Of a DNA stretch of 64,000 nucleotides, positions 43,991-55,636 are shown piece by piece. The DNA is taken from positions 1-64,000 of the forward strand of contig JBBHKE010000890.1 in the NCBI GenBank assembly GCA_037447655.1, in the 5' to 3' direction. Each line of letters begins with the position of its first letter. Positions within the stretch are counted from its first letter, which is position 1. Made by a program: the position numbers and the translations under genes. Under the pieces are notes generated by a model. The model searched no databases and was not told the DNA's origin. It saw only the letters and a program-made list of their open reading frames with translations. Origin of the DNA: Zygnema cylindricum (lineage: Eukaryota > Streptophyta > Zygnematophyceae > Zygnematales > Zygnemataceae).

Positions 43991-45039
43991 TGTAGAAACT
44001 AATGTTTTTATTGGTATTTTCTAGGTTTGAGAAGAAATATAGAAGTCGAGGTAGTCTATCTCTAACTTCTCTCTCCAACTCTCAAACTTGTCGCAGTCAC
44101 TGAGAAATTGGAGAGGAAGCTAGAGCCATGGCTACCTTGGCTATCCCGAGGTTTACGGGAATTTTATATTAGGGTTTATTCATTTATTTAAAAGGTATGT
44201 GCCGGCGGCAGGATTTGATCCTTGTACCTGCCGGTTGGCAGACAGGAAATAGCCGGTAGCCTTAGCCGTTAAGTCTAGCGGTAGTGTTACGTAGTATATA
44301 GTTTGATATTTATTTAAATATGTATACGTGCGATAAACCATTTAACTGTAATGAATTACGGGATACATAGATCCAGTAATACATAATGTATGACTTACGG
44401 TACGGACATAAATCAGTACCGCGCATTTGTTTCGTAAATGAAACAAATACCGCGCATGTATTTATTACGGCCACGATTAAATCCGAATTTAATCGGACGG
44501 CCAGGATAAGCGCCGAGATCGCGGAGGAAGATTTCGGCGGTTTGTGGCCATCGCCACATCGGATGACGCGTGGCGAAATTCCGTTGGATTGTGGAATCTC
44601 CGGAGATTATGGCACCGAATCCGGATTTGACATGTGTCGACATTTTGGCCATGTCGTACAATGTCCGTACATAAAGTACACCGACAGCTGTACTTTTGCG
44701 TACGGAACTCAATTCTGATTGGTTCCGTACATCAGTAGATAGAGTATGTGAGAGAGATAGGACTTAGAAAAATTAGAAGATAGGACCCCCTCTCCCAGAG
44801 AGCTTCTGTACAAAAGGTCAACTTTGACCCTCCATAACTTACTGCTCAGGGGAGCAAATTCAGAGATTCTTTTTGCTACCAACTCAGGGGAGTCTTGTCT
44901 TTACAAAGGTGGAGGTGGTCAGGGTTTTTGTCTGCCAGGGTGGCAGTTATTTTTGCTGGAACACAAAGGGGTCAGGATTATCCTAGAGGCTTCTTGGAAG
45001 CTGTCTACTCTGAGGATTTATGGAGGTCTCAGAGTTTCA
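43991..45039 (+). repeat. 3' LTR of element I
   Basis: 1049 bp, aligned without gaps to the 5' LTR. Leader stems are at 44816-44829, 44843-44856, 44882-44893 and 44932-44946; the last is a perfect CTGCCA-GGG-TGGCAG here. It is followed by the target repeat GAAAG and then by the integrase linker of F on the opposite strand. Confidence 0.95.
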
Positions 45040-46243
45040 GAAAGTCTTAGATTTCTCCTTACCGTCTCATCGGTTCATCTATTTATGGAAGCTAATTTTG
45101 GTTCCCCCTCTTCCATCTCACTGATATGCGGAGGAATATCTGAGGTCTCTGGTAACTCTCCTCTATCTCACATCTCCCTTGAATTTGCAATCACTGTTTC
45201 ACTCATTTCGCTTTGGGGAAAAATAGAGTTCACCTCGCTTTCGGAATCCAATCTGATTCTTATCTTCTTTGTTTTTTTGAAAGGATCAAATGACTTCCTT
45301 TCATCTATGACAACTAGGTGTTTGACCATAATGATTTCTTGCTTTACTAAGTCATAAACTCTATATCCTTTAACATCCTTATCATATCCTTAGTATCCAG
45401 GTTTTCCCTTAGCATCTAGTTTCCAGTTTTCCCTATCCGTATCAAGACTGTAAACTTGGCAACCGAATACTTTGAGGTAAGAGATATCTCGTTTCCTTCA
45501 AACCCATCTCTCATATGGTTTCATTTCTTTTATGGCTGAGGTAAGGACTCTATTCTTAATGTGGTTGGCACAGTTCATGGCTTGTGCCCAAAATCATTTC
45601 CCTTTTTTATTGTTGACAAGCATACTGCAAACACTCTCATAGTGTGCGTTTAAACCTCTCAGCTACCCTATTTTGTTTTGGATTATATGGTAGAGTTTTC
45701 TGATGCTAAACTCCCTCTTCCCTCAAGTATTCCTCAAACTAGTTTAAAGTATACTCTCCCCCATTATCACTCTTTATTCTCTTAATGGGGGTTCCATACA
45801 GCTTCTCACTCCAAGCTTTATATTTTTTAAAGTAATTTGGGGTTTCAAACTTTGTTTTTAGAAAGTAAACTCCAAAGTATCTAGACCATTAATTAGTTAT
45901 TGTCAACATAAACCTCTTCCCTCCGACCGAAGGTACTTTTACAAGTACCTAGATATCTGTATGGACCAACTCTAGTACTTTCTCACCCTTATTAGTGGCG
46001 CCTTTGGAAAAGGGAAGTTTGTAAGCCTTACCTCGGGCACATCCACTACAATCATCCACCATTTCATTATCTCCAAACTGAATGCCTTCTACTACACCAA
46101 GCTTCTACATTTCCCTCAACCTATCAAAATACACATGCCCCAACCGCTTATGTTAAATCATCAACTTTGGCACATCAACATAGCAAGCATTTTTCTTTTC
46201 ATTACTTAGGTTAAGCCAAAACATTATTTCGCTACCCATATTT
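45040..46243 (-). pseudogene. Element F integrase and linker, decayed
   Basis: On the minus strand the piece shows integrase blocks in broken frames: the zinc-finger side (about 46020-46180), HTDI-like region near 45960, SDNGGE region near 45760, AEAMNCAN region near 45590, and the GYDKDVKGYRVYDL and KHLVVIDERK blocks at 45290-45400. A long plus-strand frame here (44824-45357) is an antisense artefact. Element H begins at 46244 after the target sequence TATTT. Confidence 0.75.
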
Positions 46244-47293
46244 TGAAACTCTGAGACCTCCATAAGTCCTCAGAAGGGACAACTTCCAAGAAGCCTCTAG
46301 GATAATCCTAACCCCTTTGTGTTTCAGCAAATATAACTACCACCTTGGCAGACAAAAACTCTCACCACCTGCACCCCTGTGAAGGGAAGACTCCCCTGAG
46401 TCGATAGCAAAAAGAATCTCTGAATTTGCTCCCCTGAGCAGTAAGTTATGGAGGGACAAAGTTGACCTTTTGTACATAAACTCTCTGGAAGAGAGAGGGT
46501 CCTATCTCCTAATTTTTCTAAGTCCTATCTCTCTCACAGACTCTATCTACTGATGTACGGAACCAATCACAATACAGTTTCGTACGCAAAAGTACAATTG
46601 CCGGTGTACTTTATGTACAAACATTATACGACATGGCCTAAATGTCGACACATGTCATATCCAGATTCGTTGCCATAATCTCCGGAGATTCCACGATCCA
46701 ATGTAATTTCGCCACGCGTCATCCGATGTGGCGATGACCACAAACCGCCGAAATCTTCTTCCGCGACCTAGGCGCTAATTCCGGCCGTCCGATTAGAATC
46801 TAATTTAATCGTAGCCGTAATAAATACATGCGCGGTATTCGTTTCACTTACGAAATAAATGTGCGGTATTGATTTCTTGTTCGTACCGGAATCCGTACTT
46901 TATATAAAACCGGATCTATGTATCTCGTAATCTATTACGGTTAAATGATTTAACGTACGTATACATATTTAAATAAATATCGTACTATATAATACGTAAC
47001 ACTACTGTTAGACTTAACGGCTAAGGCTACCGGCTAATTCTGGTTGACGGCCGGCAGGTACCAGGATCAAATCCTGTGGCCGGCATATACCTTTTAGTAA
47101 ATAATCCCTTAACTAGTATAAATTTCCCGTAAACCTCAGGATAGCCTAGGTAGCCATGGCTCTAGCTTCCTCTCCAATTTCTCAGTGACTGCGACAAGTT
47201 TGAGAGTTGGAGAGAGAAGTTAGAGGTAGACTGCCTCGGCTTCTTTATTTCTATTTAGACCTAGAAAATACTTTAAAACCATTAGTTTCTACA
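46244..47293 (-). repeat. 3' LTR of element H
   Basis: 1050 bp, from TGTAGAAACTAATGG (minus strand, at 47293) to GAGTTTCA. The U5 part differs noticeably from the 5' LTR while U3 is almost identical. Contains the plus-strand tRNA-like module 47005-47085 and the hairpins GACTC-CCCT-GAGTC (about 46388) and TGCTC-CCCT-GAGCA (about 46427). Confidence 0.93.
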
Positions 47294-47306
47294 CTCCCCT
47301 TATTTT

Positions 47307-48100
47307 CTAGTCAATCTTTAATTTCAGACCACACTTCTCCCTGCAGAAAATTAGCTTAGGGGAAGGCACAGGTTTGGTCATCATATCTGCTACCATCTCA
47401 CTATCTGGTCTGTACTCTAAACTGATTATTTTGTTTTCTACTTTCTCTCTAACAAAGCTGAGTCTGATGTCCATGTGTTTGGCTTTAAAATGATGTTTAG
47501 GATTGGCAGAAATAGCGATTGCTGCTTGATTATCACAAAATATTTTTCTGCACACCACTCTTAAGGTGACCAAGCTCACCAAGCAAAGACTTGACCCACA
47601 TCAATTCTTTTACAGCAGAGGAAGTGGCCATATACTCAGCCTCCATGGTGGACTGAGCAATAACCTTTTGCTGTTTGCTACTACAACAGCAAGCCCCATC
47701 ACCCACAAATAATACATATCCAGAAGTGCATCTCCTCATCGGAGCATCACCATAACTAGCATCACTCCAAGTAGTGATGTCAATATTCTCCCCACCCAAA
47801 TGCAACCATAGATCCCTAGTTCCTATCAAATATCTAAGGACTCTCTTAGCTGCCTCCCAATCCTTCTTAGTGGGAGCATTTAGACTTCTACTCAGCACTC
47901 CTACAGCTGCAGTTAAATCCGGCCGGGTACAATTCATAAAATAGTTTAGACTTCCCACTACTTGCCTGTAAGGAATAGTCTGCATGAACTTCTATTCATC
48001 AGGAGATAGTTCCTCGTCTAAGACTATGACTCCTTCTTCCTCACTCCCCTCTCTTTCCTTCTTCAACTGCATTCGAGTTGTACAACTATTAGCTATATCA
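47307..48100 (-). pseudogene. Element H RNase H region
   Basis: Two overlapping pieces, 47533-47985 (MQTIPYRQVVGSLNYFMN, TTWSDASYGDAPMRR, AEYMATSSAVKELMWVKSL) and 47307-47582 (KIFCDNQAAIAISANPKHHF, MVADMMTKPVPSPKL), are split by a one-base insertion near 47550. The frame is preceded by a TAG (complement 47991-47993) at the same codon as in element I. Confidence 0.85.
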
Positions 48101-48218
48101 ATTTGAAATTTTTCAAGCATGTTCGTTATTGTTTCCTATTGAGTCAGTCTTATAATTTTCCTTTTTCAGTCTATCTCTACTTGAATTCCCAAAATATATT
48201 TTGCTTCTCCCATATCCT

Positions 48219-48821
48219 TCATTTCAAATCTCTCGTTAAGATCGGTTTTAAGTTTATTAATTTTTCCATTGATTTACTTAAAACAAGCAAATCATCAACA
48301 TAAATTTCAATAAATATAAAACTTTCCTCATCTTCGAAAACATAGATTGAGTGATCTGAGCTGATCCGGATAGATCCCAGACCGGTAAGAAACTCATCAA
48401 GCTTCTTATTCCACTGTCGAGGCGCCTGCTTCAAACCATAAAGAGATTTAATCAGCCGGCATACCTTACTCTCCTCTCCTTCTTCCACAAACCATTCGGG
48501 TTGTCGCATGAAGATCTCCTCTTCCAATTCTCCATGCAAAAAGGCTGTTTTGATGTCCATCTGGTGCACTTCCATGTCTTCCGCTGCTGCCAGGCTGAGA
48601 AGTATGCGGACGGAGGGAAATATGACCACCGGGGCAAAGGTTTCCTCGTAGTCAATTCCCTCCTTTTGTGTAAATCCCTTTGCCACTAATCTCGCCTTGT
48701 AGCGCTCGATTGTGTTATCTGGTCTCAGTTTTAATTTGAAAACCCACTTACAACCGATTGGTTTTCGGTTAGGTGGACAATCCACCAGCTCCCAAGTATC
48801 GGCTGCCATGATTGAGGCCAT
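48219..48821 (-). pseudogene. Element H reverse transcriptase (200-codon piece)
   Basis: RT blocks are complete: CKWVFKLKLRPDNTIERYKA, KGFTQKEGIDYEETFAPVV, DIKTAFLHGELEEEIFMRQP, LYGLKQAPRQWNKKLDEF and IYVDDLLVLSKS. It ends by a frameshift shortly after YVDD (SMEKLINLKPILTR). Nearly identical to the RT of I. Confidence 0.88.
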
Positions 48822-48977
48822 CTCCTCATTGATAGCTGTCTTCCACCGGTTTCTTTCTGGACAAGTCTTCGCCTCTCTATAAGTTTGAGGTTCATCTTGA
48901 TGAGATAGTTTAGTTACCTTGTTATTAACCTATTTTTCTTGCAGTCTTTTGCTACTTCTCCTCCCCCCCTCAAAATC

Positions 48978-49262
48978 TTAGGCCGGAATAGATGGTTCTC
49001 CTGGATTCTTTCGAACAAACCCGGCTTCTCCCCTATCCCTTGATTCTGAATCAATTTCCACCACGTCTTCCGCTTCGAGTAGAGTTGTCAGTGGAGTTTC
49101 CACAGCCGAGTCCTTTTCGGTCTGATTTGTTCCTGCAAGAATGTCATCTTCTCTAAAACCTGGATAGTTAGGAAGCTCAAAGTAATCGGAATTTTCTGAC
49201 TCAAATCTGATTTTTACTGACTTCGTATATTTGAAGGGATCCACAGACTTTCCTTCATCCAT
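48978..49262 (-). pseudogene. Element H integrase-RT linker
   Basis: The acidic linker MDEGKSVDPFKYTKSVKIRF ... DDILAGTNQTEKDS ... EDVVEIDSESRDRGE is open between a stop at its end (IPA followed by TAA) and the integrase C-terminal part (49263-49380), which follows a TAG in place of a Trp codon. Confidence 0.75.
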
Positions 49263-49379
49263 AACTACTAGATGCTTTACTATGATTATATCATCCCTTT
49301 TTAGATCATAAACTCTATATCCTTTAACATCCTCATCATATCCTAATAAGTATCCCGGTTTTCCTTTAGGATCTAGCTT

Positions 49380-50738
49380 CTAATTGGACCGATCATTATC
49401 TAGACTGAATACTTGACTTCCGAAAACCTTTAAGTGAGATATGTCTGGTTTCCGGCCTGTCCATCTCTCATAAGGTGTTTGATCTTTTATAGCTAAAGTA
49501 AGAACTCTATTCTTGAGGTAATTAGCACAGTTCATTGCTTCTACCCAAAATCTTTTTCCTATCTTTTTATCTGACAACATACTTCTAGCACTATCACTTA
49601 GTGTTCTATTTAACCTTTTTGCTACCCCATTCTGTTCCGGATTTTCTGGAACTGTCTGTTGGTGTTGGACCCCATCTTCCCTCAGAAAATCCTCAAACTG
49701 GTTAGAAGTATACTCTCCACCATTGTCACTCCTTACTCTCTTGATTGGAGTTTCATGGAGTTTTTCGCTCCAAGCTTTATATTGTCTAAAACAATCCTGA
49801 GCTTCTGACTTGTTTTTCAAAAAATACACCCGGGAATATCGAGACCAATCATCAGTTATAGTCATCATAAATCTCTTCCCCCCCGGTGAGGGCACTTTAG
49901 CCGGTCCCCAAATATCTGTGTGTACTAGATCTAGAATTTTTTCTCCCTTATAGGTGGCTGATTTAGGAAAGGGTAATTTGTGTGCTTTACCTTGAGCACA
50001 TCCACTACAATCACTTATATCATCACTCTCACTGAATTGAATCCCTTCCACCACTCCCATCTTTTTCATCTCTCTTAACTTATCTAGATTCACATGCCCA
50101 AGCCTCTTATGCCACATCATAATATCATGAACACCAGCATAATAAATTTTCTTCGTTTCATTACTTAAGATCAGCCTAAACATCCCATGGCTACCTTTCT
50201 CAGCAATGAAATAGACATCCTTCTGAAAATTAGCAATAAAGACTCCTTCCCTTGTGCTAGTGAAAAAACCCTTATCATCTAATACAGATGTAGAGATAAG
50301 GTTTTTGTTCAGCTCCGCAATAAACAATACATCGGAGAATGTTAATATGGATGTCTTTCCTTCTACTAACACTTTTAGATCTACCGATCCTACAAGAGTA
50401 GTGGTGACTATCCTCCCATCCCCGTACTCTATCTCTACGGTGGGAATCTTTCTTATCTTAGTGAACAGGTGTCTATCCTTACACATGTGCATGGAGGCAC
50501 CTGAATCTACAATCCAGCCTGCTTCACCTTTTAATCCACTGTAAGCACATTTCTGCCTTCGTGGAATTTTGACCTCATTTTTCTCCTCCAACTCCTCATC
50601 CAAAAGGAGCTCATCGTCCTCGTCCTCGGATTCCGCCTCAAGTACCTGTGTGACAAGGGCCTTTTTCTTTCCTCTCGGGGTACCACCGGTCTGCCCCTCC
50701 TTTAACCGAAGCTCGGTTAGCTTAGTGCACTCTGCCAT
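49380..50738 (-). pseudogene. Element H zinc-knuckle end, protease and integrase (452-codon piece)
   Basis: It begins at MAECTKLTELRL, the end of the zinc knuckle, whose second cysteine is changed (CHFFKK for CHFCKK, just upstream). It continues with protease IVDSGASMHMC, spacer, integrase zinc finger with all ligands (MMWHKRLGHVNLDK ... CSGCAQGK), the catalytic HTDIWGP, RSDNGGEY and EQNGVAKRLNR. The last reads AKR where I has AER, so the catalytic glutamate is lost. It ends at a TAG. Confidence 0.88.
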
Positions 50739-50846
50739 ATAGTGCCCTGGTTTCTTAAAAAAATGACATAAACCTTTGGGAGCCCTTGGTTCGAACTCGT
50801 CGGCCTGTTTATTCTGCTCCCTACCCCTATAGTTTCCGACCGGTTT

Positions 50847-51641
50847 TCAGGAATCCTTGTTCCTCCAATCAGTCGCTGTTGCCAAGGCTTGGCCACTCTT
50901 TCCTCCCCTTCGGATCTTAATTATATTCTCTCGAACAATAATCAATTCTACCACTGAGTTCCATATCCACCTTGAGTCTAGCAAGTCCTGCACACGGTTG
51001 ACTATGTTCTCAAACTCATCAGGTAACTTCATCAGTAAACAGTTAACCTTTTCTTTTTCACTAAAATCATTTCCTGCACTCTCTAGCTCCATGAAGAGTG
51101 TAGCAAGCTCATTGCAAAAATCCAACATATTTCCCCCTTTTTATACATACTCCTTAACTTTCTGATCAACCAACTGTTGATGCTGAATCATACCACTTCG
51201 GTACATCTCTATGAGAGCCATCCAAAGATCGGATGCCCTTTCTACCTGAAAATGAGGACATGCAAGTCCTTGAGTGAGATGGCGTAGAATGAAGTGCTTT
51301 GCCGCCATATTGTTGAAGTCCCAGTTTTCAGTATCATTCTCCTCGTTCCTCGGAATAGGTGACATGAATGCCGAACAAGTTGCTATTGGTGTGGTCGTCT
51401 CCTTCTCCTTTCCTTTGTCCACCACCTCTCCTTCTTTTGTTTCCTCCGTTGAAGGTGGATCTTCTTTCCTGGTGAATCTTCTTCCTCCAAACCCTGTTGG
51501 AATTCCAAGACTTGATGGATGCCCCAGCCGTCCACTCAGTATCCCCCAAAACCTTTTTTCGCATAGAGCTCCTATCATCATACTTTCCCAGTATATGAAT
51601 CCAGTTCCATTAAAAATTGGTACCCTAGAGGGTGGGCCCAT
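50847..51641 (-). pseudogene. Element H Gag
   Basis: Piece 51141-51641 starts MGPPSRVPIFNGTGFIYWES at the ATG inside the primer site and keeps the Gly codon that is TGA in element I. It stops at TAA (EYV, then stop) and resumes at 50847-51128 (MLDFCNELATLFMELESAGN). A further TGA precedes the zinc knuckle. It serves as the reference for the intact gag N-terminus. Confidence 0.85.
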
Positions 51642-51645
51642 AACC
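51631..51645 (-). promoter_or_regulatory. Primer-binding site of element H
   Basis: The minus strand reads GGTTATGGGCCCACC directly after the LTR end GTTTCA. Identical to the sites of I, B and K1 and complementary to the anticodon arm of plant initiator tRNA-Met. Confidence 0.82.
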
Positions 51646-52696
51646 TGAAACTCTGAGACCTCTATAAGTCCTCAGAGTGGACAGCTTCCAAGAAGCCTCT
51701 AGGATAATCTTGACACCTTTGTGTTTCAGCAAAAATAGCTGCCACCGTGGCAGACAAATACTCTGACCACTTGTTTCCTTGTGAAGGGAAGACTCCCTTG
51801 AGTTGATAGCAAAAAGAATCTCTGAATTTGCTCCCTTGAGCAGTAAGTTATGGAGGGTCAAAGTTGACCTTTTGTACAGAAGCTCTCTGGGAGAGAGAGG
51901 GTCCTATCTCCTAATTTTTCTAAGTCCTATCTCTCTCACATACTCTATCTACTGATGTACGGAACCAATTACAATACAGTTTTGTACGCAAAAGTACAGC
52001 TGCCGGTGTACTTTATGTACGAACATTGTACGACATGGCCTAAATGTCGACACATATCATATCCGGATTCGGTGCCATAATCTCCGGAGATTCCACGATC
52101 CAATGTAATTTCGCAACGCGTCATCTGATGTGGCGATGGCCACAAACCGCCGAAATCTTCTTCCGAGATCTAGGCGCTAATTCGGGCTGTCCGATTAGAA
52201 TCTAATTTAATCGTAGCCGTAATAAATACATGCGCGGTATTCGTTTCACTTACGAAATAAAATGCGCGGTATTGATTTTGTGCATGTACCGTATTCCGTA
52301 CTTATACATTACCGGATCTATGTATACCGTACACAGTTACAGTTAAATGATTTAACCTACGTATTAATGTTTAAATTAATATCGTACTATATGTTACGTA
52401 AGACTACTTCTAGACCTAACGGCTAAGGCTACCGGCTATCTACTATCTGTCGGCCGGCAGGTACCAGGATCAAATCCTGTGGCCGGCATATACCTTTTAG
52501 TAAATAATCCCTAAACTAGTATAAATTTCCCGTAAACCTCAGGATAGCCTAGGTAGCCATGGCTCTAGCTTCCTCTCCAATTTCTCAGTGACTGCGACAA
52601 GTTTGAGAGTTGGAGAGAGAAGTTAGAGGTAGACTGCCTCGGCTTCTTTATTTCTATTCAGACCTAGAAAATACTTTAAAACCATTAGTTTCTACA
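51646..52696 (-). repeat. 5' LTR of element H
   Basis: 1051 bp. Contains the hairpins CTGCCA-CCG-TGGCAG (51739-51753), GACTC-CCTT-GAGTT (about 51790) and TGCTC-CCTT-GAGCA (about 51830), a GTAC cluster (51957-52030) and a plus-strand tRNA-like module (about 52405-52490). Confidence 0.93.
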
Positions 52697-54148
52697 TATT
52701 TGCCGTGAAGTAGACTTCATCACCAAACTTAGCTGTAAAGACTCCATTTCTAGTGAAGGTATCAAAATCTTTGACATCTAATATAGACGTAGAGACAAGA
52801 TTTTTACTCAGCAGAGGAATGTAGAGTACATCTCAAAAAGTGAATATTGAAGTCTTACCCTCTACTAAGACTTTCAAATCTACCGATCCCACTAGATCGG
52901 TCATAACCACTCTCCCATCTCCTTACTCTATTTCTACAGTATGGAATTTCCTTAGCTTAGTAAGGAGGTGCCTATCACGGCACATATGCATAGTTGCACC
53001 AAAGTTAATGATCCATCGTTCTTGTGGAGCTTTCCGAATTGCTCCGAGAGAACACTTTTCTGTCTGAGGGATCTCTTTCTCCTCCGGATTCTCATCAAAA
53101 GAAAGTTTCCCATCCTCCTCGGAGGAGGACTCGTCCTCTTGCTCTCCTTCCACCTTTGTGACCACAAGTGCCTTTTTCTTCCCTCCGGAAGAACCCCCTC
53201 CCAAAAATCCCCCTCCATGGTTCTCTTAGAGCTTCAACTCTGACAGCTTCACACAATCTACGATATAGTGTCACGGCATTTTGTTAAAATGGCAAAGACC
53301 CTTTGGGGCCCTCGATCCTCTAGACTGATCTCTTTCTCCATTGAATAGTTTTTTTAGGTCCTTTCATCACAAGTTAGCTCCTTCCGCTAGAGCTTGAATG
53401 CTCTTTCCTCCTCTCCTAATCTCAATTGTGTTCTCCTACTAAAGTATCATCGTGATCACTGGATTCCACTTCCATGAACTGTTAGCCATTTTTTGTACTC
53501 GATACACTATGTTCTCCTACTCGATTCTTGTTCTCGTTGGGTTATTTCATGATGAGAATGTTAACTTTCATCTTCATTGTTCCTGTTCACCCGTCACTCT
53601 CCATCTCCATCTACAAAAAAAAAGGTCATTACTGTAGTCTAACATCTTTCCCCCTTTGTAAGTATAATTCCCCAATTTTTTCTTGGCCAACTGGAGTTTT
53701 TGAATCGTACCAGCTCTATAGATTTCCACCAAACTCACCCACAACTCATCAGCTTTGAAAACGTGAAGATGGGGGTTGCCAAAGCTTGGGTGAGGTGTCC
53801 CAGAATAGAGTTTTTGGCAGCCATGTTGATGTCTTCCATCTTGGGTGTCGTTCTCCGTGGTCTCCACGATCGCCACTCTGAGTGCTGTTGGAATAGGAGC
53901 AATAGGAGTAAGAGATGTCTCATTCTCTATCCCCTTTAAAGACACATTGCTGTCCCCATCGTCTCCCTCATCTTTTGCATCACATGCTGTTGCAAAAAAC
54001 CTTATTCCACCAAACTTTGGTGGAGTTTAGTGGACGTGCACACTTGTCCACCAATACCCGTATTGTTTTCACAAAAGCCCTGGCACCGACTTCACAATAA
54101 ATGAAACCAGATCCATGAAGATGGGTACCTAGAAGTGGGCCTATAACC
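52697..54148 (-). pseudogene. Element F Gag and protease, decayed
   Basis: Pieces on the minus strand: 53574-53945 (gag; ELWVSLVEIYRAGTIQKLQ, YTYKGGKMLDYSNDL) and 52923-53204 (basic-acidic linker with EDESSSEEDGKLSFDE and the protease RWIINFGATMHMC, where DSGAS is changed to NFGAT). The zinc knuckle near 53270 reads in a broken frame. The primer site GGTTATAGGCCCAC is at 54135-54148. Closest to element E in sequence. Confidence 0.8.
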
Positions 54149-55636
54149 TCTAATTGCGTGTCCTCGTTGGACTCAGAATTTAAGAAGCCTCTAGATGTTT
54201 AACTAACCGCGCTTCAACCCTCAGACAGCAAAAAATTTGTCAATCTAACTACACCCTTGTGCAGTTTGGACTCCTTTGAGTCCGTTGCAAAAAGAATCAT
54301 TGAAAACGCCCAAACATGCGATTAGTTATGAGTTAGCAAAAATGCCAATTTATACAGACTCTCGATAAGAGAGGTGACTGTCTACAAAAGTTTATAAGTC
54401 CCAAACCCCTCTCAAAACTCCTATCTACCATAATAGAATCCAATCAAATCAATGTATAGTACAAAAAGGTACTACGGTCGATATACTTTATGTACGGCGT
54501 GTGTACGACAAGGCTATTGAGTGAATGCGTGTCCACTTCAAACCCGTCTTTATGTTCTCTGGAATTCTCGCGACTACATGTTATCTTTCCACGTGTCGCC
54601 AAGTCATGCCACGTCCGAAAATCACCAAAGTGACCATTCCGGGATTTCGGCAGCAATATGTGCCTTCAGATCATAAATGTCATTTAATATTAGCCATCAC
54701 AAAAATTGTCTGATATATTTGTTTTGTGCGAGATCATATTCGCACTATATATTTGTTAGTTTTATATGCCTTCACTCATCATTCCGTTAATGGTCCTGTC
54801 GTACATAGGTTGTACCGAAAGTACATCCCTATAGTACCTTAGTGTATTACATAGTGATTTGATTAGATCGTGCTATAGTAGATAGGGGTTGTGAGAGGGG
54901 TTTAGGACTTATAAATTTTTGCAGTAGAGAATCACCTCTCTCTTTGAAATTTTGTATGAATTGGCATCTTTGCCACCTCATAACTTATTGGTTGGTTGGC
55001 CGTTTTGAGTGATTCTCTTTGCTACGGACTCAAAGGAGTCAAAGCTGCAGAATGGTGCAATCATAATATTATTTTGTTATCTTGGGGAGTAGCGGTTTTG
55101 GCTGAAATTTGGTTAGTTAAAAGCTATCTAGAGGCTTCCATAATTTTGTAGTCTAATAGAGGAAACACAGTTGCACCGACATTTAAAATTAGCCGTCAAA
55201 ATAAATGTATGATTCATTTGTTTCGTGCGATATCATTTTCGCACTATATATTTGTTAGTTCTATGTCCCTTCATTCATCACTACCTTAATCAGATTCAGG
55301 ATCATTACATAGTTTAAATATTTATTAAACCCTATACATGTTAACGAACTCCTATGACAAATCGGATAGAGGTGCTAGTTACGCCTAACTTTGCCGGTCA
55401 AAGGTTTGAGTCTTGCCGCACTTAACCTTTTGTTAAGAGCGACTTATGTCACTCTTTAGTTTTGCCTATGGAGCTGAGACAGCCATGGCTCTACCACTAT
55501 CTCTCTTCTTTAATGACTACAACAAGTATGGGAACTAGAGAGAAGGGGTGGAGGCAGGCTGTTTACTCTTTTCTTGTCTTTTTTTGCTAATCTATTTATA
55601 CGTAGAAAATACCCCAAAAAACTAGTTATTTTAACA
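54149..55636 (-). repeat. Composite 5' LTR region of element F with inverted insert
   Basis: Reading the plus strand: F-type U5-R-U3 in antisense (54149-54795; hairpin GGACTC-CTTT-GAGTCC at 54268-54283, CACGTG at 54590-54595), then an E-type U3 end-R-U5 in sense orientation (54796-55183), then an F-type U3 in antisense (55184-55636, starting TGTTAAAATAAC). About 110 bp of U3 (54684-54795 and 55188-55300) occur on both sides of the insert. The sense/antisense joint is identical to that at 36422/36423. Confidence 0.65.

Larger units (their letters stand above)
38590..45039 (+). mobile_element. Near-intact Ty1/copia retrotransposon I (plus)
   Basis: This complete 6450-bp element has two 1049-bp LTRs (38590-39638, 43991-45039), TG..CA ends and a perfect 5-bp target duplication GAAAG (38585-38589 and 45040-45044). 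It has a primer site directly after the 5' LTR (39639-39653) and a polypurine tract AAAATAAGGGGAG before the 3' LTR. I count roughly 25-30 mismatches and no gaps between the LTRs, about 97% identity. Only two in-frame stops interrupt the polyprotein (TGA 39853, TAG 43291). It is inserted in F and is the best reference copy in the window. Confidence 0.95.
46244..52696 (-). mobile_element. Complete Ty1/copia retrotransposon H (minus), nested in F
   Basis: This 6453-bp element is the inverted sister of I. LTRs are 51646-52696 (5') and 46244-47293 (3'), with a perfect 5-bp target duplication TATTT (46239-46243 and 52697-52701). Primer site and polypurine tract are intact. The polyprotein has about eight stops or frameshifts, so H is older or more mutated than I. 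The F protease sequence resumes exactly after the right target copy. Confidence 0.95.
36423..55636 (-). mobile_element. Ty1/copia retrotransposon F (minus), split by I and H
   Basis: F reads on the minus strand in three internal pieces: 52697-54148 (gag, protease), 45040-46243 (integrase) and 36884-38589 (RT, RNase H). Elements H and I occupy the gaps, each with a perfect 5-bp target duplication. The 5' LTR starts at 55636 and ends at 54149 but contains an inverted E-like segment; the 3' LTR keeps only U3 (36423-36883). The primer site reads GGTTATAGGCCCAC. Strongly decayed, and the oldest layer in this part. Confidence 0.8.

Noticed and set aside
38590-45039. Retrovirus or caulimovirus-like element with an envelope gene
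   Set aside because: Domain order has integrase before RT (Ty1/copia), and there is no open frame between RNase H and the 3' LTR.
44824-45357. 177-codon plus-strand open frame
   Set aside because: It spans the end of the I LTR, the target repeat and the antisense strand of F integrase linker. It is a chance antisense frame over a junction.
50254-50544. 96-codon plus-strand frame, recurring in similar form at 40740-41030 (minus) and 20248-20559
   Set aside because: The recurrence is explained by antisense reading of the conserved protease-spacer part of related elements.
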